From contig CAIODK010000235.1 in the NCBI GenBank assembly GCA_903856995.1, positions 1 to 13,270 of the forward strand: a DNA stretch of 13,270 bases. Reading direction: 5' to 3'. A program made the translations under genes and the position numbers. Source of the DNA: an uncultured Burkholderiales bacterium. Its GTDB lineage: Bacteria; Pseudomonadota; Gammaproteobacteria; Burkholderiales; Burkholderiaceae_C. Within the stretch, counting starts at the first letter, position 1, and every line of letters begins with the position of its first letter. The notes under the pieces are model-generated. The model had not been told where the DNA came from. It saw only the letters and a list, made by a program, of their open reading frames with translations, and did no database searches. Positions 7,214-13,270 of the stretch are shown here, piece by piece.

Positions 7214-8164
7214 ATGAGCGCACAAACCAAGCATCTTGAATTTGCACCTCCGCCTCCGGATGGAACGAGCCGTTCAGTGGGTGCGTCTTTGGTGGTGCAC
7301 GCCCTCCTCCTCGTGGCGCTCACCGCTGGCATTCAGTGGAAGCAAGACAACAGCCTGTCGGTCGAGGCCGAGTTGTGGTCGGCAGTGCCGATGGCCGCTG
7401 CACCCAAGTTGGTCGAAATCGAAGCGCCCCCACCACCACCCGCGCCTAAACCAGAGCCAACCCCCAAGCCGGTGGTGAAGCCACCAGAGCCTGCAGCACC
7501 CAACCGCGATGCAGAGATTGCCATAGCTAAAAAACGCAAGGTGGAAGAAGAGAAAAAAATAGAAGCCAAGCGCGATGAAGACAAGCGCAAGGAAGAGCTG
7601 AAGAAGACCGAAGAGAAAAAGGCCAAACTCAAAGCCGAAGAAGACAAGCGAAAACTAGAGACGAAAAAAGAAGAAGAGCGCAAGGACAAAGAGCGTAAAG
7701 AAAAAGAGCGCGCCGAGAAGGAGCGCAAAGATAAAGAAGCGAAGAAGCAACAAGAACAAAAAGACAACAAAGCTTCCGCTGAAGACGCTAAAAAGCTGGA
7801 TGCGATCCGCAAAGAAAACATGAAACGCATCGCCGGCCTTGCAGGAGCCAGCGGCAGCGAAAACGCCACGGGCACCGCCATGAAAGCCTCAGGCCCATCG
7901 GACAGCTATGGCGGCCGCATCCGTGCGCGGATCAAACCCAACATCACGTTTGGTGATGATGTGGTCGGCAACCCCGCTGCTGAAGTCGAAGTGCGTTGCG
8001 CGCCAGACGGCACCATCGTCAGCCGCAAGCTCGTCAAGTCGAGTGGCAACACCGCTTGGGACAACGCCGTGCTCAAAGCGATCGACAAAACCGAAATCTT
8101 GCCACGCGACACCGATGGCCGCGTGCATTCGCCCTTGCTCATCAGCTTCCGGCCCAAAGACTAA
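7214..8164 (+). CDS. tolA: Tol-Pal system / TonB-family energy transducer TolA
   Basis: TolA spans the periplasm and passes TolQR-derived force to the outer membrane through Pal and TolB. The 316-residue protein has three parts. A membrane anchor lies at about residues 21-40 (VGASLVVHALLLVALTAG). After a proline-rich linker (about 71-96, APPPPPAPKPEPTPKP), a long Lys/Glu/Arg-rich helix spans about 98-200. The TonB-like C-terminal domain covers about 228-316, with SYGGRIRARIKPNITF and VEVRCAPDGTIVSRKLVKSS and ending in SFRPKD. It is shorter than E. coli TolA (421 residues), mainly in the helical region. The start follows tolR by 15 bases with no clear ribosome binding site. In the usual order tolB and pal would follow; here an acyltransferase does. 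Confidence 0.95.
   Translation: MSAQTKHLEFAPPPPDGTSRSVGASLVVHALLLVALTAGIQWKQDNSLSVEAELWSAVPMAAAPKLVEIEAPPPPPAPKPEPTPKPVVKPPEPAAPNRDAEIAIAKKRKVEEEKKIEAKRDEDKRKEELKKTEEKKAKLKAEEDKRKLETKKEEERKDKERKEKERAEKERKDKEAKKQQEQKDNKASAEDAKKLDAIRKENMKRIAGLAGASGSENATGTAMKASGPSDSYGGRIRARIKPNITFGDDVVGNPAAEVEVRCAPDGTIVSRKLVKSSGNTAWDNAVLKAIDKTEILPRDTDGRVHSPLLISFRPKD
7505..7813 (+). repeat. Purine-rich low-complexity tract encoding the TolA helical domain
   Basis: The + strand is almost entirely A and G here, built from irregular repeats of AAAGAA, GAGCGCAA and AAAGAGCG. It encodes the charged Lys/Glu/Arg helix of TolA. Such tracts change length easily by slippage and explain why the opposite strand stays open as a Ser/Leu/Phe-rich frame. 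I regard that frame as a shadow. Confidence 0.7.
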
Positions 8165-8186
8165 ACCCAACCCAGAATAAATTCTT

Positions 8187-9254
8187 TTGCTAGAACGCTC
8201 ATTCACTGTTGATGTTTTGAAAGTCGTGGCGGCGCAGTTCATCGTCTGGCATCACCTGTCAGCCTATGGCCCGATGGCCGATACCATGAATTTGTCATGG
8301 CCGCACTTGATCGATTGGCTGTATCACAGCGCACGTTTGGCGGTACAAGTATTTTTGGTCGTGGGTGGCTTTTTGGCGGGCCAATCGGTGATGAACAAAC
8401 CCATCACGCACCCCCTCCTTCTGATCATCAAACGCTATTTGCGATTGGTTCCCTTTTATATCTTGGCTTTGGCGCTCATCAGCTTCGCGGTCAGCGTGTC
8501 ACGCACCACGATTCACGCCAGTTGGTTGCCAAGTGTGCCCACGGTTTGGCAATTCTTAGCGCACGGCTTATTGGCAAACGACCTGCTGGGCTTTGAAGCG
8601 CTCTCGAGCGGGGCTTGGTATGTGGCGGTGGACTTCCAGCTCTACATGGTGCTGATTTTGTTGTGCCACAGTTTGCAAACTACCGACCACAAACGCTTGT
8701 CCATCGGTGTGGCATTGCTGTGCATCGCATCGATGTGGCAATTCAACCGTGTGGATGCGCTCGACATCTGGGCCATCTATTTCTTTGCCGCTTATGGCTT
8801 GGGTGTGTTGGCCGCTTGGTCGAAACGATCCAAATTTGATGGCACGGTGTTTTGGCTTACCGCCTTGATGGCCATCGGCGCTTTATGGTTGGAGTACCGC
8901 ACCCGACTCTCACTGGCACTGGCAACCGCCGTGTGGCTGGCCATCAAACCCAAAAGTTTGCCGCGCTGGACGCCGATGAAGCGTGTGGTGCATCGATTGT
9001 CCAACAGCGCTTACGTGCTGTTCTTGACGCACTTTGGCGTGATTGTGCTGTTCAGCGCCATGTGGAACACCAGCCACTTTTACGATCCCACCACTGCGTT
9101 TGCAGTGACGGCCTTTGCTTGGTTTTGTAGCGTGGGGCTTGGTTTGTTTTTGCATGAAAAGGCAGAAGTCCCCCTTCACCATTGGGTCTCACAGCATTCC
9201 AAGCAATTTCTGCTCCCCAAGCCACGCGTCGCGGTGGATCGTCAGGGCCTTTGA
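8187..9254 (+). CDS. Acyltransferase family 3 (OafA-like) integral membrane protein
   Basis: This 355-residue, very hydrophobic protein has the acyltransferase-3 layout of about ten membrane segments. The N-terminal block RSFTVDVLKVVAAQFIVWHH carries the probable catalytic His (H22 or H23). FLVVGGFLAGQS near residue 56 corresponds to the usual FxxSGFL. IKRYLRLVPFY near 81 is the Arg-Arg-Pro block. GAWYVAVDFQLYMVLILL near 142 corresponds to the WSLxxExxFY block. Family members move acetyl or other acyl groups from the cytoplasm to surface polysaccharides, lipid A, peptidoglycan or antibiotics; the acceptor here is unknown. Translation probably starts at TTG 8187, because an in-frame stop (8178-8180) excludes anything earlier and the family N-terminus begins at once. 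No clear ribosome binding site is seen, and an AT-rich palindrome (AGAATAAATTCT, 8174-8185) lies just before the start. The gene looks more T-rich than its neighbours by eye and occupies the place where tolB would be expected. Confidence 0.88.
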   Translation: MLERSFTVDVLKVVAAQFIVWHHLSAYGPMADTMNLSWPHLIDWLYHSARLAVQVFLVVGGFLAGQSVMNKPITHPLLLIIKRYLRLVPFYILALALISFAVSVSRTTIHASWLPSVPTVWQFLAHGLLANDLLGFEALSSGAWYVAVDFQLYMVLILLCHSLQTTDHKRLSIGVALLCIASMWQFNRVDALDIWAIYFFAAYGLGVLAAWSKRSKFDGTVFWLTALMAIGALWLEYRTRLSLALATAVWLAIKPKSLPRWTPMKRVVHRLSNSAYVLFLTHFGVIVLFSAMWNTSHFYDPTTAFAVTAFAWFCSVGLGLFLHEKAEVPLHHWVSQHSKQFLLPKPRVAVDRQGL

Positions 9255-10441
9255 TTGAGTCTCGTGCACTGCCACGCGCAAGCACAAGCCATCACGGCGG
9301 TGGCGATAGACAACGCATAAACAGACGACAAGCCATACGCCTCGCTCAGCGCACCGCCGCCTAAAGCGCCCAACACACCCGGTACGCCATAGCCAATGGA
9401 GGCATACAAGGCCTGTCCCCTGCCACGCAGACGTCCAGGAAAATGATGCGATAACAACGCAATGCAGGCCGTGTGCTGCGTGGCAAAGGTGAGTGCATGC
9501 AACAACTGCGCAAACAGCAAAGCCCACAACCACTCCGCGGCCCAGGTGGTGAGCACCATGCGTAGCACCATGGCAGCCGCGCAAATGAACATCCACATCG
9601 ACAAACTGAATTTGGGCAACCACCGACTTTGCGTGAAGAACCACACGATCTCCGCGGCCACGGACACAGCCCACAGAACACCGATCATGGTTTTGCTGTA
9701 ACCGAGCTCATCGAGGTAGAGCGAGAAAAATACATAGATGCCAATGTGCGACAGCACATGAAAAAACACCGTGGCAAAAAACCACTGCACCTTGCTTTGA
9801 CGCAACACAGACAACACGGGAGGGCGGGCTTGGTCGTGGTGCGCGACTTCTTTGCGGTTGGGTAACCACCACACACTCACATTCAGGGCCAGCAAAGAAC
9901 CAACCGCCCAGACGGGGAAGCTCTGCATGCCTTGCGCTTCAAACCACGCGCCGGCCACAAACACCGTGACCAAAAACCCGAGTGACCCCCACAAACGCAC
10001 ACGGCCATACCGACGCGAGTCAAACCCCTGCTCAGTGCTGACCAAATGTGCCAAGGCAGCTTCGCTCATGGGCATCATGGCGCTGGTATGAATGAACATG
10101 AACAACAACACCAGCGCGATCCACGCCACGCCGCCTTGCACCAACAAGCCCGCGGAGAAAATCAAGGCAGCCCCTGCGCAAAAGCGCAACAGCTTCACGC
10201 GTTCGCCCGTGTGGTCACTCAACCAGCCCCAGCCATAGGGGGCCAGCACACGCGTGGCGGCTTGCACGGCCGTGAGCAAGCCAATGAGCGTGATGGAAAA
10301 GCCCAAGTCTTTGAGCCACAACGGCAGGTACGGATTGAAAAACCCAATGTGCGCAAAGTAGCTCGCAGACAACGCTGCAAATGGGAACAGTTGAAAACGG
10401 GAAAGCGCGTGAGTCGAATGCGCTTGGGTGTCGTTACGCAC
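9242..10441 (-). CDS. MFS transporter, 3-phenylpropionate transporter (HcaT)-like
   Basis: This 399-residue protein is a 12-segment major facilitator. Its N-terminus (YFAHIGFFNPYLPLWLKDLG), GWGWLSDHTGERVK at the loop between segments 2 and 3, and SRRYGRVRLWGSLGF before segment 5 resemble the HcaT/PPP branch of the MFS. Its substrate is unknown, since members of this branch in betaproteobacteria are mostly uncharacterised. Translation starts at GTG 10441, which overlaps the end of aroC by 8 bases. There is no nearby ATG in frame, and the first membrane segment would be lost with a much later start. The gene is therefore probably the last of a CBS-aroC-MFS unit with coupled translation. Its 3' end overlaps the convergent acyltransferase gene by 13 bases. 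Confidence 0.87.
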   Translation of the reverse strand: MRNDTQAHSTHALSRFQLFPFAALSASYFAHIGFFNPYLPLWLKDLGFSITLIGLLTAVQAATRVLAPYGWGWLSDHTGERVKLLRFCAGAALIFSAGLLVQGGVAWIALVLLFMFIHTSAMMPMSEAALAHLVSTEQGFDSRRYGRVRLWGSLGFLVTVFVAGAWFEAQGMQSFPVWAVGSLLALNVSVWWLPNRKEVAHHDQARPPVLSVLRQSKVQWFFATVFFHVLSHIGIYVFFSLYLDELGYSKTMIGVLWAVSVAAEIVWFFTQSRWLPKFSLSMWMFICAAAMVLRMVLTTWAAEWLWALLFAQLLHALTFATQHTACIALLSHHFPGRLRGRGQALYASIGYGVPGVLGALGGGALSEAYGLSSVYALSIATAVMACACAWQCTRLNQRP

Positions 10442-11534
10442 CGATGTGACCGGGGATGGCCGGCATCGTCACCTGTACATCGCCGCATTGGGCGCGGTGG
10501 CGCAAGGCGTGGTCCATCACCACCAAAGCCAACAAGGCCTCGGCAATCGGTGTGGCACGGATACCCACGCATGGGTCATGACGGCCCTTGGTCACCACCT
10601 CGGTGGCTTGGCTGTTTTGATCAATGGACTCACGCGGGCTCAAGATGGAGCTGGTCGGTTTGATGGCAATGCTCACGTCCAAGTCTTGGCCCGTGCTGAT
10701 ACCGCCCAACACGCCACCCGAGTTATTGGTCCGAAAGCCTGCTGCCGTGAGCGAGTCACCATGCGTCGTGCCACGTTGCGCCACGCTGGCGAAGCCCGCA
10801 CCGATCTCCACGCCCTTGACGGCGTTGAGGCCCATCATGGCGTAGGCGATATCGGCGTCAATGCGGTCGTAAATCGGTTGCCCCAAACCCACGGGCATGC
10901 CACTGGCCACCACACGAATGCGTGCGCCACAAGAATCGCCCGCTTTACGAAGGCTGTCCATGTAGTCTTCAAAGGCTTGCACGTCTGCGCAAGGTGCGTA
11001 GAACGGGTTATGGCTCACATGGTCCCAGCTCTCGAAGGGGATGGTCATCTCGCCCAGCTGCGTCATGCAACCGTGGAAGGTGGTGCCAAATTTTTCTTTG
11101 AGCCACTTCTTGGCCACGGCGCCAGCGGCCACGGTGGGCGCCGTCAAACGGGCAGACGAACGGCCGCCACCGCGTGGGTCGCGAATGCCGAACTTTTGGA
11201 AATAGGTGTAGTCCGCGTGACCAGGGCGGAAGGTTTGCAAAATGTTGCCGTAGTCTTTGCTGCGCTGGTCGGTGTTTTGAATCAACAACGCAATGGGTGT
11301 GCCGGTGGTCTTGCCTTCGTACACGCCCGACAAGATCTGCACTTGGTCGGGTTCGCTGCGTTGCGTCACATGACGACTGGTGCCGGGGCGCCGACGGTCG
11401 AGTTCGACCTGAATGTCGGCCTCGCACAGCGACATGCCCGGAGGGCAGCCGTCGATCACGCAACCGATGGCTGGGCCGTGGGATTCACCAAAGTTGGTGA
11501 CAGTGAAAAGGGTTCCGAAGGTATTGCCGCTCAT
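10434..11534 (-). CDS. aroC: Chorismate synthase
   Basis: AroC removes phosphate from 5-enolpyruvylshikimate 3-phosphate to make chorismate, the branch point to aromatic amino acids, folate and quinones. It needs reduced FMN. The 366-residue length is normal. Visible signatures are TNFGESHGPAIG with catalytic-position His19, RRRPGTSRHVTQRSEPD near 48, TFRPGHADYTY with His106, GGGRSSARLTAPTVAAGA near 122, and RHDPCVGIRATPIAEAL near 318. The Leu-Thr-Ala-Pro-Thr in the third of these replaces the Glu-Thr-Ala-x-Arg of enterobacterial AroC, and I recall this as common in Burkholderiales. No good ribosome binding site precedes the ATG at 11534; instead a palindrome ends 2 bases before it. The stop overlaps the GTG of the MFS gene. 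The gap to the upstream CBS gene is 37 bases. Confidence 0.97.
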   Translation of the reverse strand: MSGNTFGTLFTVTNFGESHGPAIGCVIDGCPPGMSLCEADIQVELDRRRPGTSRHVTQRSEPDQVQILSGVYEGKTTGTPIALLIQNTDQRSKDYGNILQTFRPGHADYTYFQKFGIRDPRGGGRSSARLTAPTVAAGAVAKKWLKEKFGTTFHGCMTQLGEMTIPFESWDHVSHNPFYAPCADVQAFEDYMDSLRKAGDSCGARIRVVASGMPVGLGQPIYDRIDADIAYAMMGLNAVKGVEIGAGFASVAQRGTTHGDSLTAAGFRTNNSGGVLGGISTGQDLDVSIAIKPTSSILSPRESIDQNSQATEVVTKGRHDPCVGIRATPIAEALLALVVMDHALRHRAQCGDVQVTMPAIPGHIGA

Positions 11535-11536
11535 GG

Positions 11537-11553
11537 GGTGAGATTATCCCACC
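11537..11553 (-). promoter_or_regulatory. 17-base near-perfect palindrome at the aroC start
   Basis: Read on the - strand the sequence is GGTGGGATAATCTCACC. The two halves pair at every position except one G-T, around a central A. It ends 2 bases before the aroC ATG. It could be an operator or, as RNA, a hairpin of about seven pairs with a TAA loop that covers the place of the ribosome binding site. It also contains GATAAT, five of six bases of a -10 element, 8 bases before the ATG, but I found no acceptable -35 sequence. Confidence 0.45.
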
Positions 11554-11571
11554 ACCACGAAGCTGCCCAGA

Positions 11572-12039
11572 TCACTTGTCGTCTGGGTCTGGCGTGCCGC
11601 TTGGCCAGTCTTTGATGTAGGCCTTGAGCATTTTGTTCTCAAAGTTTTGGCTGTCCACCACCGATTTGGCCACATCGTAGAAGCTGATGACGCCTTGCAA
11701 CTGACGATTGCTAATGACGGGCATGTAACGGGCGTGACTGCCCAACATCATGCGACGCACTTCGTCGATGTCAGTTTCGGGCGAACACGTGAGGGGATGG
11801 TCATCCATGGCACTGCGCACGGTGAAGTCGCCCAAGGTGCCGCCATTGCGGCTCAAGGCTTGAATGACTTCGCGAAAGGTCAGCAAGCCGACCAAATCGC
11901 CATGCTCCATCACCAAGAGTGAGCCCATGTCTTTTTCAGCCATGATGCTGACCGCCGTTGCCAATGCCTCCATTGGATCGATGGTGAACAAAGTGCCGCC
12001 GTCCTGGCCTTTGACGCGCAAAATATCGCTGACTTTCAT
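11572..12039 (-). CDS. Stand-alone tandem CBS-domain protein
   Basis: The 155-residue protein is made of two CBS motifs and nothing else. The first spans about residues 1-62, with TIDPMEALATAVSIMAEKDM then GSLLVMEHGDLVGLLTFREV. The second spans about 72-130, with HPLTCSPETDIDEVRRMML then RYMPVISNRQLQGVISFYDV. A charged tail (SGTPDPDDK) follows. Tandem CBS pairs form a Bateman module that binds adenosine ligands such as AMP, ATP, S-adenosylmethionine or NAD. This one has no attached enzyme or channel, so it may regulate a partner in trans. The start at 12039 is firm: it has AGGAGGAG 7 bases upstream and gives the family N-terminus MKVSDIL. The frame stays open to 12195, but that extension is unrelated. 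It is the first gene of the likely CBS-aroC-MFS unit and is divergent from metY. Confidence 0.92.
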   Translation of the reverse strand: MKVSDILRVKGQDGGTLFTIDPMEALATAVSIMAEKDMGSLLVMEHGDLVGLLTFREVIQALSRNGGTLGDFTVRSAMDDHPLTCSPETDIDEVRRMMLGSHARYMPVISNRQLQGVISFYDVAKSVVDSQNFENKMLKAYIKDWPSGTPDPDDK

Positions 12040-12046
12040 GGTATGT

Positions 12047-12054
12047 CTCCTCCT
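12047..12054 (-). promoter_or_regulatory. Strong ribosome binding site of the CBS-domain gene
   Basis: On the - strand this reads AGGAGGAG, 7 bases before the ATG at 12039. It is the strongest Shine-Dalgarno sequence in the window. It decides the start against the longer open frame that reaches 12195. Confidence 0.88.
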
Positions 12055-12107
12055 GTAATGCTTTAAATATAGCCCACAATAGCTGGCAGGAATCTGACAA
12101 AACACCC

Positions 12108-12114
12108 GAGGAAA
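12108..12114 (+). promoter_or_regulatory. Ribosome binding site of metY
   Basis: GAGGAAA ends 2 bases before the metY ATG at 12117, with its AGGA core 4 bases from it. The spacing is slightly short but usable, and it supports this start together with the family N-terminus. Confidence 0.6.
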
Positions 12115-12116
12115 CC

Positions 12117-13270
12117 ATGCCCGGCTACACCGACCCCAGTTTTGACACGCTCGCCTTGCACGCAGGCGCCGCACCCGACCCAACCACGGGCGCACGCGCG
12201 GTGCCTATTCACTTGACCACCTCGTTTGTGTTCGAGTCCAGCGACCATGCGGCATCTCTTTTTAACCTCGAACGCGCGGGCCATGTCTACAGCCGCATCA
12301 GCAACCCCACCAATGCGGTGCTGGAGCAACGCGTGGCCGCACTCGAAGGTGGCATCGGTGCGATCACCACAGCCAGCGGCCAAGCGGCCTTGCATTTGAC
12401 GATTGCCACGCTCATGGGCGCGGGATCGCACATCGTGGCCAGCACGGCACTGTATGGCGGTTCGCACAACTTGCTGCACTACACGCTGAGCCGCTTTGGC
12501 ATCGAGACCACGTTTGTGAAACCCAACGACATCGCGGCATGGCGAGCCGCCGTGCGCCCCAACACCAAATTATTTTTTGGAGAAACCGTAGGCAACCCTG
12601 GCTTGGATGTGCTGGATATCCCCACCATCTCAGCCATTGCACACGAGGCAGGGGTGCCGTTGCTGGTCGACAGTACCCTGACCACGCCGTACTTGATCAA
12701 ACCGTTTGAGCTGGGCGCTGATTTGGTCTATCACTCGGCCACCAAATTTCTCAGCGGCCATGGCACGGTGATTGGTGGCATCGTGGTGGACGGCGGCAGC
12801 TTCGATTGGGAAAAGAGCGGCAAGTTCCCCGAGCTCACGCAGCGCTACGAGGGTTTTCACAACATGGTGTTCAGCGAAGAAAGTACCGTGGGTGCGTTCT
12901 TGCTGCGGGCACGCCGCGAAGGTCTGCGAGACTTTGGTGCGTGCCTGAGCCCACACAGCGCGTGGCTTATTTTGCAAGGCGTTGAAACCCTCTCACTGCG
13001 CATGGACCGTCACATGGCCAACACCGAAAAGGTGGTTACCTTCTTGGCCAGCCACCCCATGGTGAGTCGTGTGGGCCATCCGCTGATCGAAAGCCACCCC
13101 AGTCATGCCCTGGCTGAAAAACTACTGCGCTTTGGCGCGCGCGGTGCCGGCTCGGTGTTCAGCTTTGATATCCGAGGTTCGCGCGAGCAAGGCAAAGCCT
13201 TCATCGAAGCGCTCAAAATTTTCAGCCATCTCGCCAATGTGGGCGACTGTCGCAGCCTAGTGATTCACCC
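12117..13270 (+). CDS. metY: O-acetylhomoserine sulfhydrylase / aminocarboxypropyltransferase (3' partial)
   Basis: The frame is open from ATG 12117 to the window edge, giving 384 complete codons of a protein usually about 430 residues long. It is a fold-type I PLP enzyme of the Cys/Met metabolism family. Features are DTLALHAG at residue 10, VPIHLTTSFVF near 29, YSRISNPTNAVLEQRVAALE near 58, TASGQAALHL near 85 (cofactor loop), GETVGNPGLDVLDI near 155, DSTLTTPYLIKP near 185 and HSATKFLSGHGT with the Schiff-base Lys210. The form GETVGNPG together with SPHSAWLILQGVETLSLRMD near 289 points to the MetY branch, which makes homocysteine from O-acetylhomoserine and sulfide. MetZ and cystathionine gamma-synthase proteins are shorter and differ here. 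It is divergent from the CBS-domain gene and preceded by GAGGAAA. Confidence 0.94.
   Translation, partial: MPGYTDPSFDTLALHAGAAPDPTTGARAVPIHLTTSFVFESSDHAASLFNLERAGHVYSRISNPTNAVLEQRVAALEGGIGAITTASGQAALHLTIATLMGAGSHIVASTALYGGSHNLLHYTLSRFGIETTFVKPNDIAAWRAAVRPNTKLFFGETVGNPGLDVLDIPTISAIAHEAGVPLLVDSTLTTPYLIKPFELGADLVYHSATKFLSGHGTVIGGIVVDGGSFDWEKSGKFPELTQRYEGFHNMVFSEESTVGAFLLRARREGLRDFGACLSPHSAWLILQGVETLSLRMDRHMANTEKVVTFLASHPMVSRVGHPLIESHPSHALAEKLLRFGARGAGSVFSFDIRGSREQGKAFIEALKIFSHLANVGDCRSLVIH

Larger units (their letters stand above)
12040..12116. promoter_or_regulatory. Divergent promoter region between the CBS gene and metY
   Basis: These 77 bases separate two divergent genes and must hold both promoters unless one lies inside a coding region. 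The AT-rich core at 12061-12071 (CTTTAAATATA) lies within an imperfect palindrome, GCTTTAAATATAGC (12060-12073). On the - strand it contains TATATT, a five-of-six match to -10, but no good -35 sequence at the right distance. TTGTCA further upstream on that strand is 23 bases away, which is too far. For metY I see no convincing pair. The region is too short for the known large methionine or SAM riboswitches. Confidence 0.5.

Noticed and set aside
7333..7881. A 182-codon - strand open frame opposite tolA
   Set aside because: It is a Ser/Phe/Leu-rich reading of the purine-rich TolA helix tract. The composition comes from the Lys/Glu codons on the other strand.
8174..8185. AT-rich palindrome AGAATAAATTCT followed by TTT after tolA as a terminator
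   Set aside because: The stem is four or five A-T-rich pairs with almost no loop, too weak for termination. It is noted only as a sequence feature before the TTG start.
9222..9237. Hairpin CCACGCGTCGCGGTGG near the acyltransferase end as a terminator
   Set aside because: The stem needs a bulge and has a very small loop. No T-run follows on either strand, so it does not meet the intrinsic terminator pattern.
10428..11615. A 395-codon open frame on the + strand opposite aroC, longer than aroC itself
   Set aside because: AroC on the - strand has all the family signatures and the expected length. The + frame has no recognisable motif and is Ala/His/Gly/Arg-rich, as expected from antisense reading of a high-G+C gene.
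12040..12195. N-terminal extension of the CBS-domain protein to 12195
   Set aside because: The extension is Arg/Cys/Trp-rich and crosses the metY start and the intergenic region. A strong AGGAGGAG supports the start at 12039.

Overview
The window looks like an ordinary chromosomal stretch from a betaproteobacterium of the order Burkholderiales, most likely Comamonadaceae-like. This rests on the moderately high G+C, the sequence style of TolQ, AroC and NusB, and the clustering of type IV pilin, riboflavin, nusB and tol genes. The lineage is inferred from gene content and residue patterns, not from a search. Coding density is very high. No stretch above 300 bases lacks a gene; the largest gap is the 77-base divergent region at 12040-12116. 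I saw no tRNA, rRNA, CRISPR array, insertion sequence or integrase.

Positions 1-9254 are one co-directional run on the + strand. It begins with the C-terminal tail of an unidentified protein and a type IV pilin (pilE-like). A riboflavin block follows: ribD, ribE, a ribB-type gene with a degenerate RibA-like domain (RibBX form) and ribH. Then come nusB, a PLP-dependent aminotransferase, and the envelope block ybgC-tolQ-tolR-tolA, with a membrane acyltransferase (family 3) last. Many junctions are stop/start overlaps (TAATG or ATGA) or gaps under 30 bases, so much of the run is probably translated from shared transcripts. RibD, RibE, RibBX and RibH supply most of the riboflavin pathway. A true GTP cyclohydrolase II, which makes the first pyrimidine intermediate, is not encoded here. 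TolQ, TolR and TolA form the inner-membrane motor of the Tol-Pal system, but tolB and pal do not follow tolA.

Positions 9242-12039 are on the - strand and read CBS-domain protein, aroC (chorismate synthase), then an MFS transporter with a GTG start overlapping the end of aroC. This group converges on the acyltransferase with a 13-base overlap. A near-perfect 17-base palindrome sits 2 bases before the aroC start. Divergent from the CBS gene, metY (O-acetylhomoserine sulfhydrylase) starts at 12117 and runs off the end of the window.

I did not find a clearly new multi-gene system. The points most worth a second look are the degenerate RibA half of RibBX, the split tol cluster with an acyltransferase in the tolB position, and the palindrome at the aroC start.
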